From contig JAQIIU010000002.1 of assembly GCA_036946625.1 (NCBI GenBank), positions 1,378,501 to 1,442,500 on the forward strand: a stretch of DNA of 64,000 bases. The letters are read 5' to 3'. The position numbers were made by a program, and so were the translations under genes. Shown in pieces: positions 37,105-46,500 of the stretch. Source of the stretch: Methylorubrum populi (GTDB taxonomy: Bacteria; Pseudomonadota; Alphaproteobacteria; Rhizobiales; Beijerinckiaceae). The notes under the pieces are model-generated. The model made no database searches, was not told where the DNA came from, and worked only from the letters and a program-made list of their open reading frames with translations. Every line of letters starts with the position of its first letter. Position 1 is the first letter of the stretch.

Positions 37105-37382
37105 GTGTTCTGACCTTCCTCAAACCGCGCGGCTCCGGCTCGGTGGCTCGGGAGCGCCTGCAACTGATCCTCGCGCACGAGCGCGCGGAGAACGGACGCC
37201 CCGACCTGATCATCACCCTGCGCGAAGAGATCCTGAACGTGATCGCCAAGCACGTCACGGTCGAGCGCGACAAGGTGCAGATCAAGCTGGAGCGGGGCGA
37301 GGGCGTCTCGACGCTCGGCGTCGACATCGAGTTCCCCGTCGACGCGGCGCTCAAGCCGAAGCGCAAGCTGGCCACCGCCTGA
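37101..37382 (+). CDS. minE: Cell-division topological factor MinE
   Basis: 93 residues. N-terminal membrane/MinD-binding segment (SVLTFLKPRGSGSVARERLQ, ILAHERA) and the anti-MinCD topological domain (LREEILNVIAKHVTVERDKV, QIKLE). Normal length. Starts inside the minD stop (ATGA), with GGAGGG upstream, so it is coupled to minD. Confidence 0.96.
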   Translation: MSVLTFLKPRGSGSVARERLQLILAHERAENGRPDLIITLREEILNVIAKHVTVERDKVQIKLERGEGVSTLGVDIEFPVDAALKPKRKLATA

Positions 37383-37394
37383 TCGGAACGGTCG

Positions 37395-37442
37395 AACGAC
37401 GAAGACCCGCGGCATCCTCCGATGCCGCGGGTCTTCGTCGTT
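37395..37442. terminator. Strong palindromic terminator after minCDE
   Basis: A perfect 22-bp inverted repeat (AACGACGAAGACCCGCGGCA and onward) with a CTCC loop. It lies between convergent minE and the P450 gene and, being symmetric, can stop transcription from both sides. Confidence 0.85.
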
Positions 37443-37480
37443 CGGCCCCCTCTTCCGTGAGCGGGCCGAACGGGTCCGCT

Positions 37481-38833
37481 TCACGCCCGCCGCGTCAGCC
37501 GGAAGGCCGGGGCGTGGTCGGGCTGGGTCGTGACGACGGCGGCGGGAAGCACGGGGCGCGCATCGGCGCGCTCGATCCGGAAACGGCCGACGAGCCGGCT
37601 CAAGGCCAGCGTCGCCTCGGTGAGCGCGAAGGCCGCGCCGATGCAGACCCGCGGGCCGGCGCCGAAGGGCAGGTAGGCGAAGCGCGGCACCGGCGGGGCT
37701 CCGGGCAGGAAGCGGCCGGGATCGAAGGCGTCGGGATCGCTCCACAGGCGGCGGTGGCGGTGCAGCAGCCAGGGCGAGATCGTCACGCCGTCGCCGGGCC
37801 GGACCGCCTCGCCGGCCAGCACGTCGGGGCCGACGGCGCGGCGGGCCAGCACGAAGGCCGGGGGATAGAGCCGCAGGGTCTCCTCGATCACCGCGCGGGT
37901 GAAGGGCTTGTCCGGCGCTCCCGCCTCGGCGGCGACCCTTTCCTGCATCTCGGGGGCGAGCGCGAGCAGGGTGCAGGCCCAGAGCAGGGTGACGGCCGTG
38001 GTCTCGTGCCCGGCCAGGATCATGGTGGCGACCTGATCGCGCAACGCCTCGTGCGGGAAGCCCCGGCCGGTCTCGGGATCGCGGGCGGCGCGCAGCAGGT
38101 CGAGCAGGTCGCGCGCCTCCCCCTCCCGCCGCTCGTCGCGGTCGGCGATCATCCGGTCGAGGAAGGCGACCCAATCGTGCCGGAAGCGGGTCCGGGCGCG
38201 GTCGAGGGGCGTGGCGAAGCGCAAGGGCACGAGCACGTCCGTCAGGTGCGGGCGCCCGAGCCGCTCGGCGTAGGCTTCGAGGAAGCCGCGCAGGCGGTTG
38301 CCGTGGCGCTCCATGCCGACCGAGAACATGGTCCGCCCGGCGATCTCCAGGGCGAGCCGCTGGAGCGCGGCGAAGAGATCGACCGGCCCGGCCGCGGCCT
38401 CCCGCTCCAGGGCGGCGACGGCCTCGTCGCTCGCCGAGAGGATGTGGGGCACCAGCGTCTCCACCGCCCGCGGCGTGAAGGCGGGCGCGAGCGTGCGCCG
38501 CTGGTGGCGCCACGCCGCCCCCTCGCTGATGAGCAGGCCGTCGCCGAGCATCGGCCGCAGCATGCGGATGGTGATCGGGGTGCGGGCGTAGTTGGCGGCG
38601 TTGTCCACGAGCACGCGCCGCACCAGTTCCGGGTCGCTGACGGTGAAGCGCATGCGCCCGAGCAGGCGGCGGCGACGCAGGGGCGTCTCGTAGGCGGCCG
38701 CCGGCCAGCAGGCGATGCCGTTGACCCGCATCGCCGCGATGAAGCGCAGGGTCGGCAATTCCCGCTCCGGCGGCACCGGCACCGGCGGCACCAAGCGCGG
38801 CGCCGCGTCGGCCGGCGGGGCCTGCATGTCCAT
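37481..38833 (-). CDS. Cytochrome P450
   Basis: 450 residues, no membrane anchor, so a soluble bacterial type. Key motifs: I-helix AGHETT (about 274-279) for oxygen activation, ExxR in EETLRLYPP, and the haem loop FGAGPRVCIG with Cys397. Overall pattern (EGAAWRHQRRTLAPAF, PFGAGPRVCIG) resembles the CYP fatty-acid/terpenoid hydroxylase-like group. No ferredoxin or reductase gene is adjacent, so partners lie elsewhere. ATG has GAGGGAG upstream. Substrate unknown. Confidence 0.94.
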   Translation of the reverse strand: MDMQAPPADAAPRLVPPVPVPPERELPTLRFIAAMRVNGIACWPAAAYETPLRRRRLLGRMRFTVSDPELVRRVLVDNAANYARTPITIRMLRPMLGDGLLISEGAAWRHQRRTLAPAFTPRAVETLVPHILSASDEAVAALEREAAAGPVDLFAALQRLALEIAGRTMFSVGMERHGNRLRGFLEAYAERLGRPHLTDVLVPLRFATPLDRARTRFRHDWVAFLDRMIADRDERREGEARDLLDLLRAARDPETGRGFPHEALRDQVATMILAGHETTAVTLLWACTLLALAPEMQERVAAEAGAPDKPFTRAVIEETLRLYPPAFVLARRAVGPDVLAGEAVRPGDGVTISPWLLHRHRRLWSDPDAFDPGRFLPGAPPVPRFAYLPFGAGPRVCIGAAFALTEATLALSRLVGRFRIERADARPVLPAAVVTTQPDHAPAFRLTRRA

Positions 38834-39091
38834 CTCTACGCTCCCTCGCGGCCCGTCGCCGACCGGTCTCGAAGCGTTCTAGGCGCTTGCCGCCGACCGC
38901 GCGAGGGCCGCGTCCGGTTCTGATGCACGCAGCGGACGGCGCCGCCCCGAGCGCGGAACGCATCGATCTGCACGCGCCCCCCGTCGGCCTCCTGCTCTCG
39001 CCTGCGGCCTCACCGCCCTGTGCCTCGTGCCCGCACGCGTCCCTTCCCACCGTCGCCGGCCGGATCGCCCCCTGCCAGCGGAAGAGCGGCG

Positions 39092-40066
39092 TCAGCCGCC
39101 GATCCGGGGCAGCACCGTGCGGCCGAAGGCGTCGATGAAGGCGTCCTGGCCGGCGCCGACTTGGTGGACGATGATCTCGGCGAAATCCATCTCGGCCAGT
39201 TCGGCGAGCCAAGCGGCGTGCCGGCCGAGATCGTGCGAGATCCGCACGCAGGCGTGCATGTCCTCGGGACGGACGAAGCGGGCGGCGGTCTCGAAGTCCT
39301 CCGGGCTGCGCAGCTCCCAGTTCACCTCGCCCTCGATGGCGTTGCTCGCCCATTGGGCATGGGCCTCCGCCAGGGCGCGGGCCGGATCGGGATCCCAGCA
39401 GACCTTGGTCTGGAGGAAGACCGGCTTGCCCGCACCGCCGCCCTCGCGAAACGCCTCCACGACCGGGCGCAGCTTGCCCGGCTCGATCCCCACGGTGACG
39501 AGGCCGTCCGCCCAGGCGCCGAGGGCGCGGGCGGTGGCGGGGGTGGCCGCCCCGCCGATCAGCATCGGGGCCGTCTTCGGCCGCGTGTAGAGCTTGGCCT
39601 CGACCACCGTGACGCGGCCGCGATGGGTGACGGTCTCGCCCGCGAGCAGCGCGCGGATGACGCCGGCGCATTCGGCGAGCCGGGCGTTGCGCTCCGCCTT
39701 CTCCGGCCAGGGCAGGCCGGTGATGTCCTCGTTGAGGCGCTGGCCGCTGCCGAGCGCGAGCCACAGGCGCTCGGGGAACATCTCGCACAACGTCGCGGCC
39801 GATTGCGCGAGCACCGCCGGGTGGTGCCGGTAGCCCGGCGCGGTGATGATGCCGAAGGGAAGCCGCGTGACGGCCAGCGCCGCCCCGAGCCAGGACCAGG
39901 CATGGCCCGACTGCCCCTGCGCTCGGCTCCAGGGTTTGAAGTGCTCGGAGGACATGGCGCAGGCGAACCCCGCCTCCTCCGCCGCCCGGACGTGACGCAG
40001 GAGGGCCGAGGGTGCGTGCTGCTCGTGCGAGGCGTGATAGCCGACGCGGGGCATGCCGGTCGTCAT
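39092..40066 (-). CDS. Luciferase-like flavin oxidoreductase (TIGR03885-type)
   Basis: 324 residues, TIM-barrel luciferase-like monooxygenase fold. The start GYHASHEQHAPSALLRHVRA, MSSEHFKPWSRAQGQSGHAW and LALGSGQRLNED are close to the TIGR03885 'non-F420 flavinoid oxidoreductase' subgroup. The ATG overlaps the stop of the GH15 gene (ATGA), so both enzymes are made together. The reaction is unknown; some relatives act on sugars or secondary metabolites. Confidence 0.88.
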   Translation of the reverse strand: MTTGMPRVGYHASHEQHAPSALLRHVRAAEEAGFACAMSSEHFKPWSRAQGQSGHAWSWLGAALAVTRLPFGIITAPGYRHHPAVLAQSAATLCEMFPERLWLALGSGQRLNEDITGLPWPEKAERNARLAECAGVIRALLAGETVTHRGRVTVVEAKLYTRPKTAPMLIGGAATPATARALGAWADGLVTVGIEPGKLRPVVEAFREGGGAGKPVFLQTKVCWDPDPARALAEAHAQWASNAIEGEVNWELRSPEDFETAARFVRPEDMHACVRISHDLGRHAAWLAELAEMDFAEIIVHQVGAGQDAFIDAFGRTVLPRIGG

Positions 40067-41901
40067 TCTCCCGCCTCGGCGCCCGCGATGCGGGGTGCCC
40101 GGCGCGTGTCCGTCTCGCGCAGGGAGCGGTCGGCGTAGGTGCCCCGCACCGCCGCGCGGCCGCCATGCTCGAACAGGTCGAGCATCAGCGCGCTGTGAAT
40201 GAAGCCGAGATGGCTGAAGGCCTGCGGGAAGTTGCCGAGGAAGCTGTCGTCCTCCGCGGCCTCCTCGGCGTAGAGGCCGACATCGTTCTGCATCGCGCGC
40301 AGCGCGTTGAAGCGGGTGCGTGCCTCCTCCTCGCGCCCGAGCCAGAGCAGGGCGTCGACGAGCCAGAAGGCGCAGAGCAGGAAGGTGCCCTCGTGGCCGG
40401 GCAGCCCGTCGTCGTTCCTGTAGCGGTAGACGAGGTGGCCGTGGCTCAGGCGATCGATCACCGCGTCGACGGTGCGGGCGAAGGCCGCCTCGTCCACGGG
40501 GAAGCCGACCATCGGCGCGATCAAGAGGGCGGCATCGACATCGTCACTGCCGATGTATTGCGGGTAGTAGCCGTCGCGGTGCAGCCCCTCGCCGTTGACG
40601 CACGTCACGATCCGGTCGCGCTCGCGGCACCACTCCTCCCGCTCGCCGAACAGGCGGATCGCCCGGTCGAGGGCGACCCAGTTCATGATCGCCGCGTGCA
40701 GGTAGCGCTGCTCCGGCTTGCGCGGCTCCCACAGGCCGGCATCCGGCTCGTGCCAGTGCGCCGCCGAGATGTCGGCGAGCCGCGCCCCGTGCGTCCGCAT
40801 CGCCTCCGGCATCGTGCCGCCCAGGCGCTCGTAGAAGTAGAGCAGGTCGAGCACCTGCCCGTAGGCGTCGGCTTGGTGCTGCTCGGCCGCCTCGTTGCCG
40901 TGGCGCACGGGGGCGCTGCCCTTCCAGCCCTCGAAGTGACCGACCTCGATCTCGCTGAGATCGGCCTCGCCGGAGATGCTGTAGAGCGGCTTCAGCCGGC
41001 TCTCCTCGCGCTCGCACAGTTCGGTGACGAAGCCGAAGAAGGCCTCCGCCTCCCGGGTCATCCCGAACTTCTTCAGCACGTAGAAGGACAGGCAGGCGTC
41101 GCGGATCCAGCAGAAGCGGTAGTCCCAGTTGCGGATGCCGCCGATCTCCTCGGGCAGGGAGGTGGTGGCCGCGGCCACGATCGCGCCGGTGGGCTCGTAG
41201 GTCAGCCCCTTGAGCACCAGGGCCGAGCGCATCAGTTCGTCCGCCAGCGGTCCGACATAGGCCGCCCCTTGCGTCCACAGCACCCAGGCGCGGCGGGTCT
41301 CCTCCATCAGCGCGCGGACGTCGGGGCAGGTCGCGGGCGCGGTGTCGCGATAGAGCGCGAAGCTCCGCTCCCCACCGCCCTCCAGGGTGAAGCGGGCCAC
41401 CGCGACGTCGCCCTCGACGGTGAAGGCGGCATCGGAGACGAGGCCGGGGCAGCCCGCCGCGGTGACGCGGGCACCCTCGACGGCGAGCGGCGCGAAGCTC
41501 TCGGCAAATCCGGCGAGCGGGCGGTACTCGGCGATCATCGGCACGCGGCCGGACACGCCGGTGACGAGCCGCACCAGCCGCGGCCGGTCGGCACCGCCCT
41601 CCGGGCCGACCATGAAGTCGTGCAGGGTGACGAAGCCGGTCTGCGTGGTGAAGGTGGTCTCGACGATGTTGCTGCGACTGAGATACTGCCGCGCCGTCTC
41701 GAACCGCTCCGTCGGCCGGATCGTGAAGTGTCCGCCGCGGGCACGGTCGAGCAGGCGCGAGAAGGAGGGGTCCGCGTCGAAGCGCTCCAGGCAGGCCCAG
41801 TCGATCCCGCCGTCGCGGGCGACCAGGGCGCAGCCCTCGCAATTGCTCAGCAGGGCGTAGGCCTCGATCGGCTGGTAGGGGCGGGTGTCGGGCTCGGACA
41901 T
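40063..41901 (-). CDS. Glycoside hydrolase family 15 protein (glucoamylase/trehalase-like)
   Basis: 612 residues. N-terminal beta domain (YQPIEAYALLSNCEGCALVA, RDGGIDWACLERFD) followed by an (alpha/alpha)6 barrel with IGGIRNWDYRFCWIRDACLS and catalytic Glu regions (WEPRKPEQRYLHAAIMNWVA, GHEGTFLLCAFWLVDALLWL). No signal peptide, so cytoplasmic; bacterial GH15 proteins of this type include trehalases and dextran or isomalto-oligosaccharide glucosidases. ATG with GAGGAA upstream. Forms a coupled unit with the flavin oxidoreductase and follows the SMP-30 gene by 65 bp. Confidence 0.92.
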   Translation of the reverse strand: MSEPDTRPYQPIEAYALLSNCEGCALVARDGGIDWACLERFDADPSFSRLLDRARGGHFTIRPTERFETARQYLSRSNIVETTFTTQTGFVTLHDFMVGPEGGADRPRLVRLVTGVSGRVPMIAEYRPLAGFAESFAPLAVEGARVTAAGCPGLVSDAAFTVEGDVAVARFTLEGGGERSFALYRDTAPATCPDVRALMEETRRAWVLWTQGAAYVGPLADELMRSALVLKGLTYEPTGAIVAAATTSLPEEIGGIRNWDYRFCWIRDACLSFYVLKKFGMTREAEAFFGFVTELCEREESRLKPLYSISGEADLSEIEVGHFEGWKGSAPVRHGNEAAEQHQADAYGQVLDLLYFYERLGGTMPEAMRTHGARLADISAAHWHEPDAGLWEPRKPEQRYLHAAIMNWVALDRAIRLFGEREEWCRERDRIVTCVNGEGLHRDGYYPQYIGSDDVDAALLIAPMVGFPVDEAAFARTVDAVIDRLSHGHLVYRYRNDDGLPGHEGTFLLCAFWLVDALLWLGREEEARTRFNALRAMQNDVGLYAEEAAEDDSFLGNFPQAFSHLGFIHSALMLDLFEHGGRAAVRGTYADRSLRETDTRRAPRIAGAEAGE

Positions 41902-41966
41902 GGTCGTTCCTCGGGCGCCGCGTGCCGGCCCCTTGCTTCGGGATGGTTGGGGTTGAGGGCGCCGGT

Positions 41967-42893
41967 TCAAGCGTCGAGCCGGAAGGCCGGCTCCAGCAGG
42001 CCGCGGACGCCAACCGCGACGAGCAGCGTGCGTCCATGCTCCGGGTCCTGCGCGCGCTCGGCCGCGTCCATGCCCTCGTAGGCGGTCGTGACCAGCAGGC
42101 GGTCGAGGTCGCGGCCGGCGAAGGTCGGGCAGGTCGGCTGGCGCGCCGGGACGGGCACGGTGCGCACCCGCTCGCCCGTGGGGCTGTAGGCGTCGAGGCA
42201 GGCCGCGCCGAAGCGGGCGGTCCAGATCAGCCCCTCCGCATCCACCGCCGCGCCGTCGATCCCGCCCTCGCCGCCGCGATGGTCGTAATGGGTCTCGGGC
42301 TCGGCGACGGCCAAGCCGGTGGCGGGGTCGAGGGCGACGCGCCGCAGCACGCCTTCGTCGGTATCGACGAAGTAGCCGGTCGCGCCGTCGGGCGAGAAGG
42401 CGATGCCGTTGGGAATCGAGAGACCGGCAAACAGCCGCGTCACCCGCGTGCCGGCGACGTGGTAGATCGCGCCGCGCCCGGTCTCGGCGTCCCGGCCCAT
42501 GGTGCTGATCCACAGGGCGCCGCTGGGGTGGACCCGGCCGTCGTTGGAGCGGGTCCCCGCATCCTCCGCCTCCAGCGGGCAGAGCAGGCTCAGGCGTCCG
42601 TCGGCGATCGTGCGGACGTAGAGCCCGTCGTCGGCCGAGAGCAGGTGCCGGCCGGAATCGATCGCGGCGACGTCGCTCGCCATGAAGGGCAGCGCATGGG
42701 TCCGAACGGCACCGGTCCGAACGGCATCGGCGCCTTCGCCCAAAGGACATTCGAACAGGCGCGATTCGAGGATATCGACCCACCAAGCGGTGTCGGTCGC
42801 CGGATCGTAGCTCGGCCCCTCACCGAGGTGGCAGCGGGTCGAGTCGAGAACAAGGGTCGGCGAGGCGGCCAAGGCGAGGGACTTTCCTTCCAT
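41967..42893 (-). CDS. SMP-30/gluconolactonase family lactonase
   Basis: 308 residues, six-bladed propeller. Metal-site motifs: LGEGPSYDPATDTAWWVDIL with its catalytic-site Glu, SNDGRVHPSGALWISTMGRD, LSIPNGIAFSPDG and GGEGGIDGAAVDAEGLIWTA. Hydrolyses sugar lactones such as gluconolactone or arabinonolactone. First gene of the minus-strand unit with the GH15 enzyme and the flavin oxidoreductase, suggesting glucoside breakdown and oxidation (inference). No clear ribosome site before the ATG. Confidence 0.9.
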   Translation of the reverse strand: MEGKSLALAASPTLVLDSTRCHLGEGPSYDPATDTAWWVDILESRLFECPLGEGADAVRTGAVRTHALPFMASDVAAIDSGRHLLSADDGLYVRTIADGRLSLLCPLEAEDAGTRSNDGRVHPSGALWISTMGRDAETGRGAIYHVAGTRVTRLFAGLSIPNGIAFSPDGATGYFVDTDEGVLRRVALDPATGLAVAEPETHYDHRGGEGGIDGAAVDAEGLIWTARFGAACLDAYSPTGERVRTVPVPARQPTCPTFAGRDLDRLLVTTAYEGMDAAERAQDPEHGRTLLVAVGVRGLLEPAFRLDA

Positions 42894-43101
42894 GAATGAT
42901 CGTTGACGCTTATCCGCGACGGAAGTTCCTGAACGTTCCAGTCCTCACGCCCGATCTGCCGCAGCATCGACTCCGTTCTACGGAGTTCTTTCATCCGCAT
43001 CTCGCGTTTTATCGGCAAAGGGGCCCGGGCGCGCACGCGGTGCGGGCGCGCTTTCCGTCCAGCCCGCCTGGGCGCCGGACTCGGGTCAACACGGCAAGCC
43101 G

Positions 43102-43332
43102 TCAGGACGGATCGGGCGCATCGTCGGCGGGAGATGGCATCGGATCATCCCGCGCCATCGTCGGTCCGGAGCGCGGGGCCGGAGCCGGCTTCCGCTCACG
43201 CTCCGCCCTGAGTTCCCGCTCGGCCATGAGCCAGAGCTCGATCTCGAAGCCGTCCGGCCGGTGATGGCGCTCCCACAGCTCGTAGGCGCGCTCCCGGATC
43301 TGCTCGAAGGTGATCTCGACCGCCACGTCCAT
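43102..43332 (-). CDS. DUF2934 small protein
   Basis: 76 residues. The first ~45 (ITFEQIRERAYELWERHHRP, DGFEIELWLMAERELR) match the DUF2934 pattern of short helical proteins found in many alphaproteobacteria, function unknown. The rest is Pro/Asp-rich and probably disordered. Lies in the gap before the divergent mfd-like gene. Confidence 0.75.
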   Translation of the reverse strand: MDVAVEITFEQIRERAYELWERHHRPDGFEIELWLMAERELRAERERKPAPAPRSGPTMARDDPMPSPADDAPDPS

Positions 43333-43591
43333 CGGATCCGTCTGCTTCCGCGAGCCTGTCGGCGCTTCGCCGCCGGCCCGGATCGAGGGTGTCTCTGCCG
43401 CGCGCCGCGCGGGACCTCACCCACATAGGTTGAGGACGGGCTGGATGAGCGCCGCAATCCTCGGATGTGCGACGCCGACCGTGTCTCGGTCAGTCCGGGG
43501 AAGCCTGGGGATCGCGCCGCGGCGGCGGAACCCGCGACGGCCCGCGCGGCGTTGCCGGAAGCCGACCCGGAACCCGCGCAACGGACCATCG

Positions 43592-46500
43592 ATGGCCAAG
43601 CCCAGGACGACGCCTCGAACTGCCAAGCCCCGCGCCGATCGGGATGCGACCCGGGACCCGGGCGCCGCCCCGCTGGTCCCGACGGGCGCCCTGGCGGTCT
43701 CGCTGCTCGGCTTCGCGCAAGCCGCGCGGCCGCTGGTCCACGTGGCGCGCGACGGGCGGCGGCTCGACGAGATCGCCGCCGTGGTGCGGGCGCTGGCGCC
43801 GGAGCGGACGGTGGCGGTCTATCCCGAATGGGATTGCCTGCCCTACGACCGCGCTTCCCCGTCGCGCGGTGTCATGGGCGCGCGCACCGGCGCGCTGCGC
43901 TGGCTCACCGACGGCGAGGCGCTGCCGGATCTCGTGCTCACCACCGCGCCCGCCCTCCTGCAGCGCGTGCCGCCGCCGGAGACCTGGGGGCCGGCCCATG
44001 TCGAGCTGCGCGTCGGCGATGCCCTCGATCCGCAGGCGCTCACGGCGCAGTTGCGGCGGCTCGGCTACATCCTCGACGACCGGGTCGACGAGCCGGGCGA
44101 GGTCGCGGTCCGGGGCCGGACCATCGACGTGTTTCCGGCCGCCGCCCCCCTGCCCTGCCGGGTCGAGCACGACGGCGCCCGCATCACCGCGATCCGCTCC
44201 TACGATCCGGTGTCGCAGCGCTCCCGCGTCGAGACCGACCGGCTGGTGATCGATCCCGCCACCGAGATCGTCCTGGCGCCGGATTCGGAGGTCGCTCTGG
44301 AGCCCTTCACCGGCCAGGAGCACCGTCTCGCCCGCCTCTACCCCACCCTCGTGGGCCTGCTCGACTACGTGCCCGAAGCGCGCCTCGTGGTCGAGGCCGG
44401 GGTGGAGGAGCGCGCCGCCGCCTTCTTCGAGCAGATCGCCGAGGGCCGCGAGGCGAGCGCGTCCGCGGACCGAGACCCGGCGTCGGGTCTCTACCTCGCG
44501 CCGGACGCCTGGGCGGATCTGCTGAAGGCCCGCGGCCTCGCCGCGGCCACCGGCGCGGAGGCCGAGCGCGTCGCCCTGCCGTCCTTCGCCCGCGAGCGGC
44601 GGCCCGAGACCGCCTTCGCCAAGGCCCTGCGCGCGGCGCTCAAGTCCGGCGAGCGGGTCGTGCTCGCCGGCCCGAAGGCGCCGCTGCGCCGTCTCGTGCG
44701 CGCGGCGGCACGGATCGAGGAGCGGACCGTCCGCCTGATCGATGCCTGGGCCGAGGTCGTCGCGGCGGAGCCCGGGGCGATGCTGGCGATCGAGGCACCG
44801 GTCGAGGCCGGCTTTCGCGTGCCGGAGATCGGCGCGACGGTGATCGCTGCCGCCGACCTGCTCGGGCCTCTCGGCGCGGGCACGCGGCGGCGCGCGGCGG
44901 TGCTGCCGATCGGCGAGGTCGAACTGCGGGTCGGCGACGTCGCGATCGACCGCGATCACGGCCTGTGCCTGTTCGAGGGGCTGGAGGCGATCGCGACCGG
45001 GGACGGGGGCGAGGAGGATTCCTTACGCCTGCGCTTTGCCGACGACGCCATCCTGATGGTGCCGGTGACCCAGGCCGACCGGATCTGGCGCTACGGCTCG
45101 GAGGCCGAGGCCGTCACCCTCGACCGCCTCGACGGCGGCACCTGGGGCCGGCGCCGCCTGGAGGCCGAAGCGACCTTGGCCAAGACGGCCCGGGCGATGC
45201 TCCAGGCCGCGCAGCAGCGCCGGAGCGCGCACGCGCCGCGGATCGCGTCCCCGGAGCGCGAAATGGAGCGGTTCGCCGCCGGCTTCGGCTTCCCGCTCAC
45301 CGGCGATCAGGCCCGGGCGGTCGAGGAGACCCTGGCCGATCTCGCCCGCGAGGCGCCGATGGACCGGCTGGTCTGCGGCGATGTCGGCTTCGGCAAGACC
45401 GAGGTGGCCCTGCGGGCCGCCGCCGCGGCGGTGTTCGCCGGGCGGCAGGTCGCGGTCATGGCGCCGACCACGGTGCTGGTGCGCCAGCATGTCGAGACCT
45501 TCCGGCGGCGCTTTGCCCGTTTCGGCATCGAGGTGGCGCACCTGTCGCGCCTCGTTCCCCCCGCCGAGGCCAAGCGGGTCAAGCAGGGGCTGGCCGAGGG
45601 CCGCGTGCGCCTCGTGGTCGGCACCCAGGCGCTGGCCGGGCGCGGCGTCGCGTTCCACGATCTCGGTCTCGCCATCATCGACGAGGAGCAGCGCTTCGGC
45701 GCCAAGACCAAGGCGAGCCTGCGCAAGGCGGCGGGGGATGCCCACATCCTCACCTTGAGCGCGACGCCGATCCCGCGCACGCTCCAGGCGGCGATGGTCG
45801 GGCTGCAGAGCCTCAGCGTGATCGCCACGCCCCCGGCGGTGCGCCAGCCGATCCGCACGGTGATCGCGCCGTTCGAGGCCGAGAGGCTCGCCGCGGCCCT
45901 GACCCGCGAGCACCGCCGCGGGGGGCAGAGCTTCGTCGTCTGTCCCCGGATCGAGGACATCGCGCCGATGGCGAAACGCCTGCGCGACCTCGTGCCGGGG
46001 CTCGGCCTCGTCACGGCGCACGGCGACATGAAGCCGGCCGAGATGGACGACGCGATGGTGCGCTTCGCCGACGGGGAGGGCGACGTGCTGCTCGCCACCA
46101 GCATCATCGAGAGCGGGCTCGACGTGCCGCGGGCCAACACGATGCTGGTCTGGGACGCGGAGCGGTTCGGCCTCGCGCAGTTGCACCAGTTGCGCGGCCG
46201 GGTCGGGCGCGGGCAGCGGCGCGGCGTCGTGTACCTGTTCGGGCATCCCGAGAAGCCGCTCAGCGCCTCCACCGAGAAGCGGCTGCGCACGCTGGAGGCG
46301 CTCGACCGGCTGGGGGCGGGCTTCGCCATCTCCGCGCGCGACCTCGACCTACGCGGCGCGGGCGATCTCGTCGGCGACGCCCAGGCCGGCCACGTCAAGC
46401 TCGTCGGCCTCGGCCTCTACCAGCACCTGCTGCAACTGGCGCTCCGCGCGGCCAAGGGCGAGGCGGCCGAGGATTGGAGCCCGGAGGTGCGCATCGGCCT

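Noticed and set aside
38887..39138. 83-codon plus-strand frame between P450 and the flavin oxidoreductase
   Set aside because: Overlaps the real 3' end of the oxidoreductase gene, Pro/Ser/Cys-rich, no ribosome site.
43310..43591. 94-codon upstream extension of the mfd frame
   Set aside because: Crosses the DUF2934 gene on the other strand, is rich in Arg/Pro, and has no family similarity; MAKPRTT at 43592 is the sensible start.
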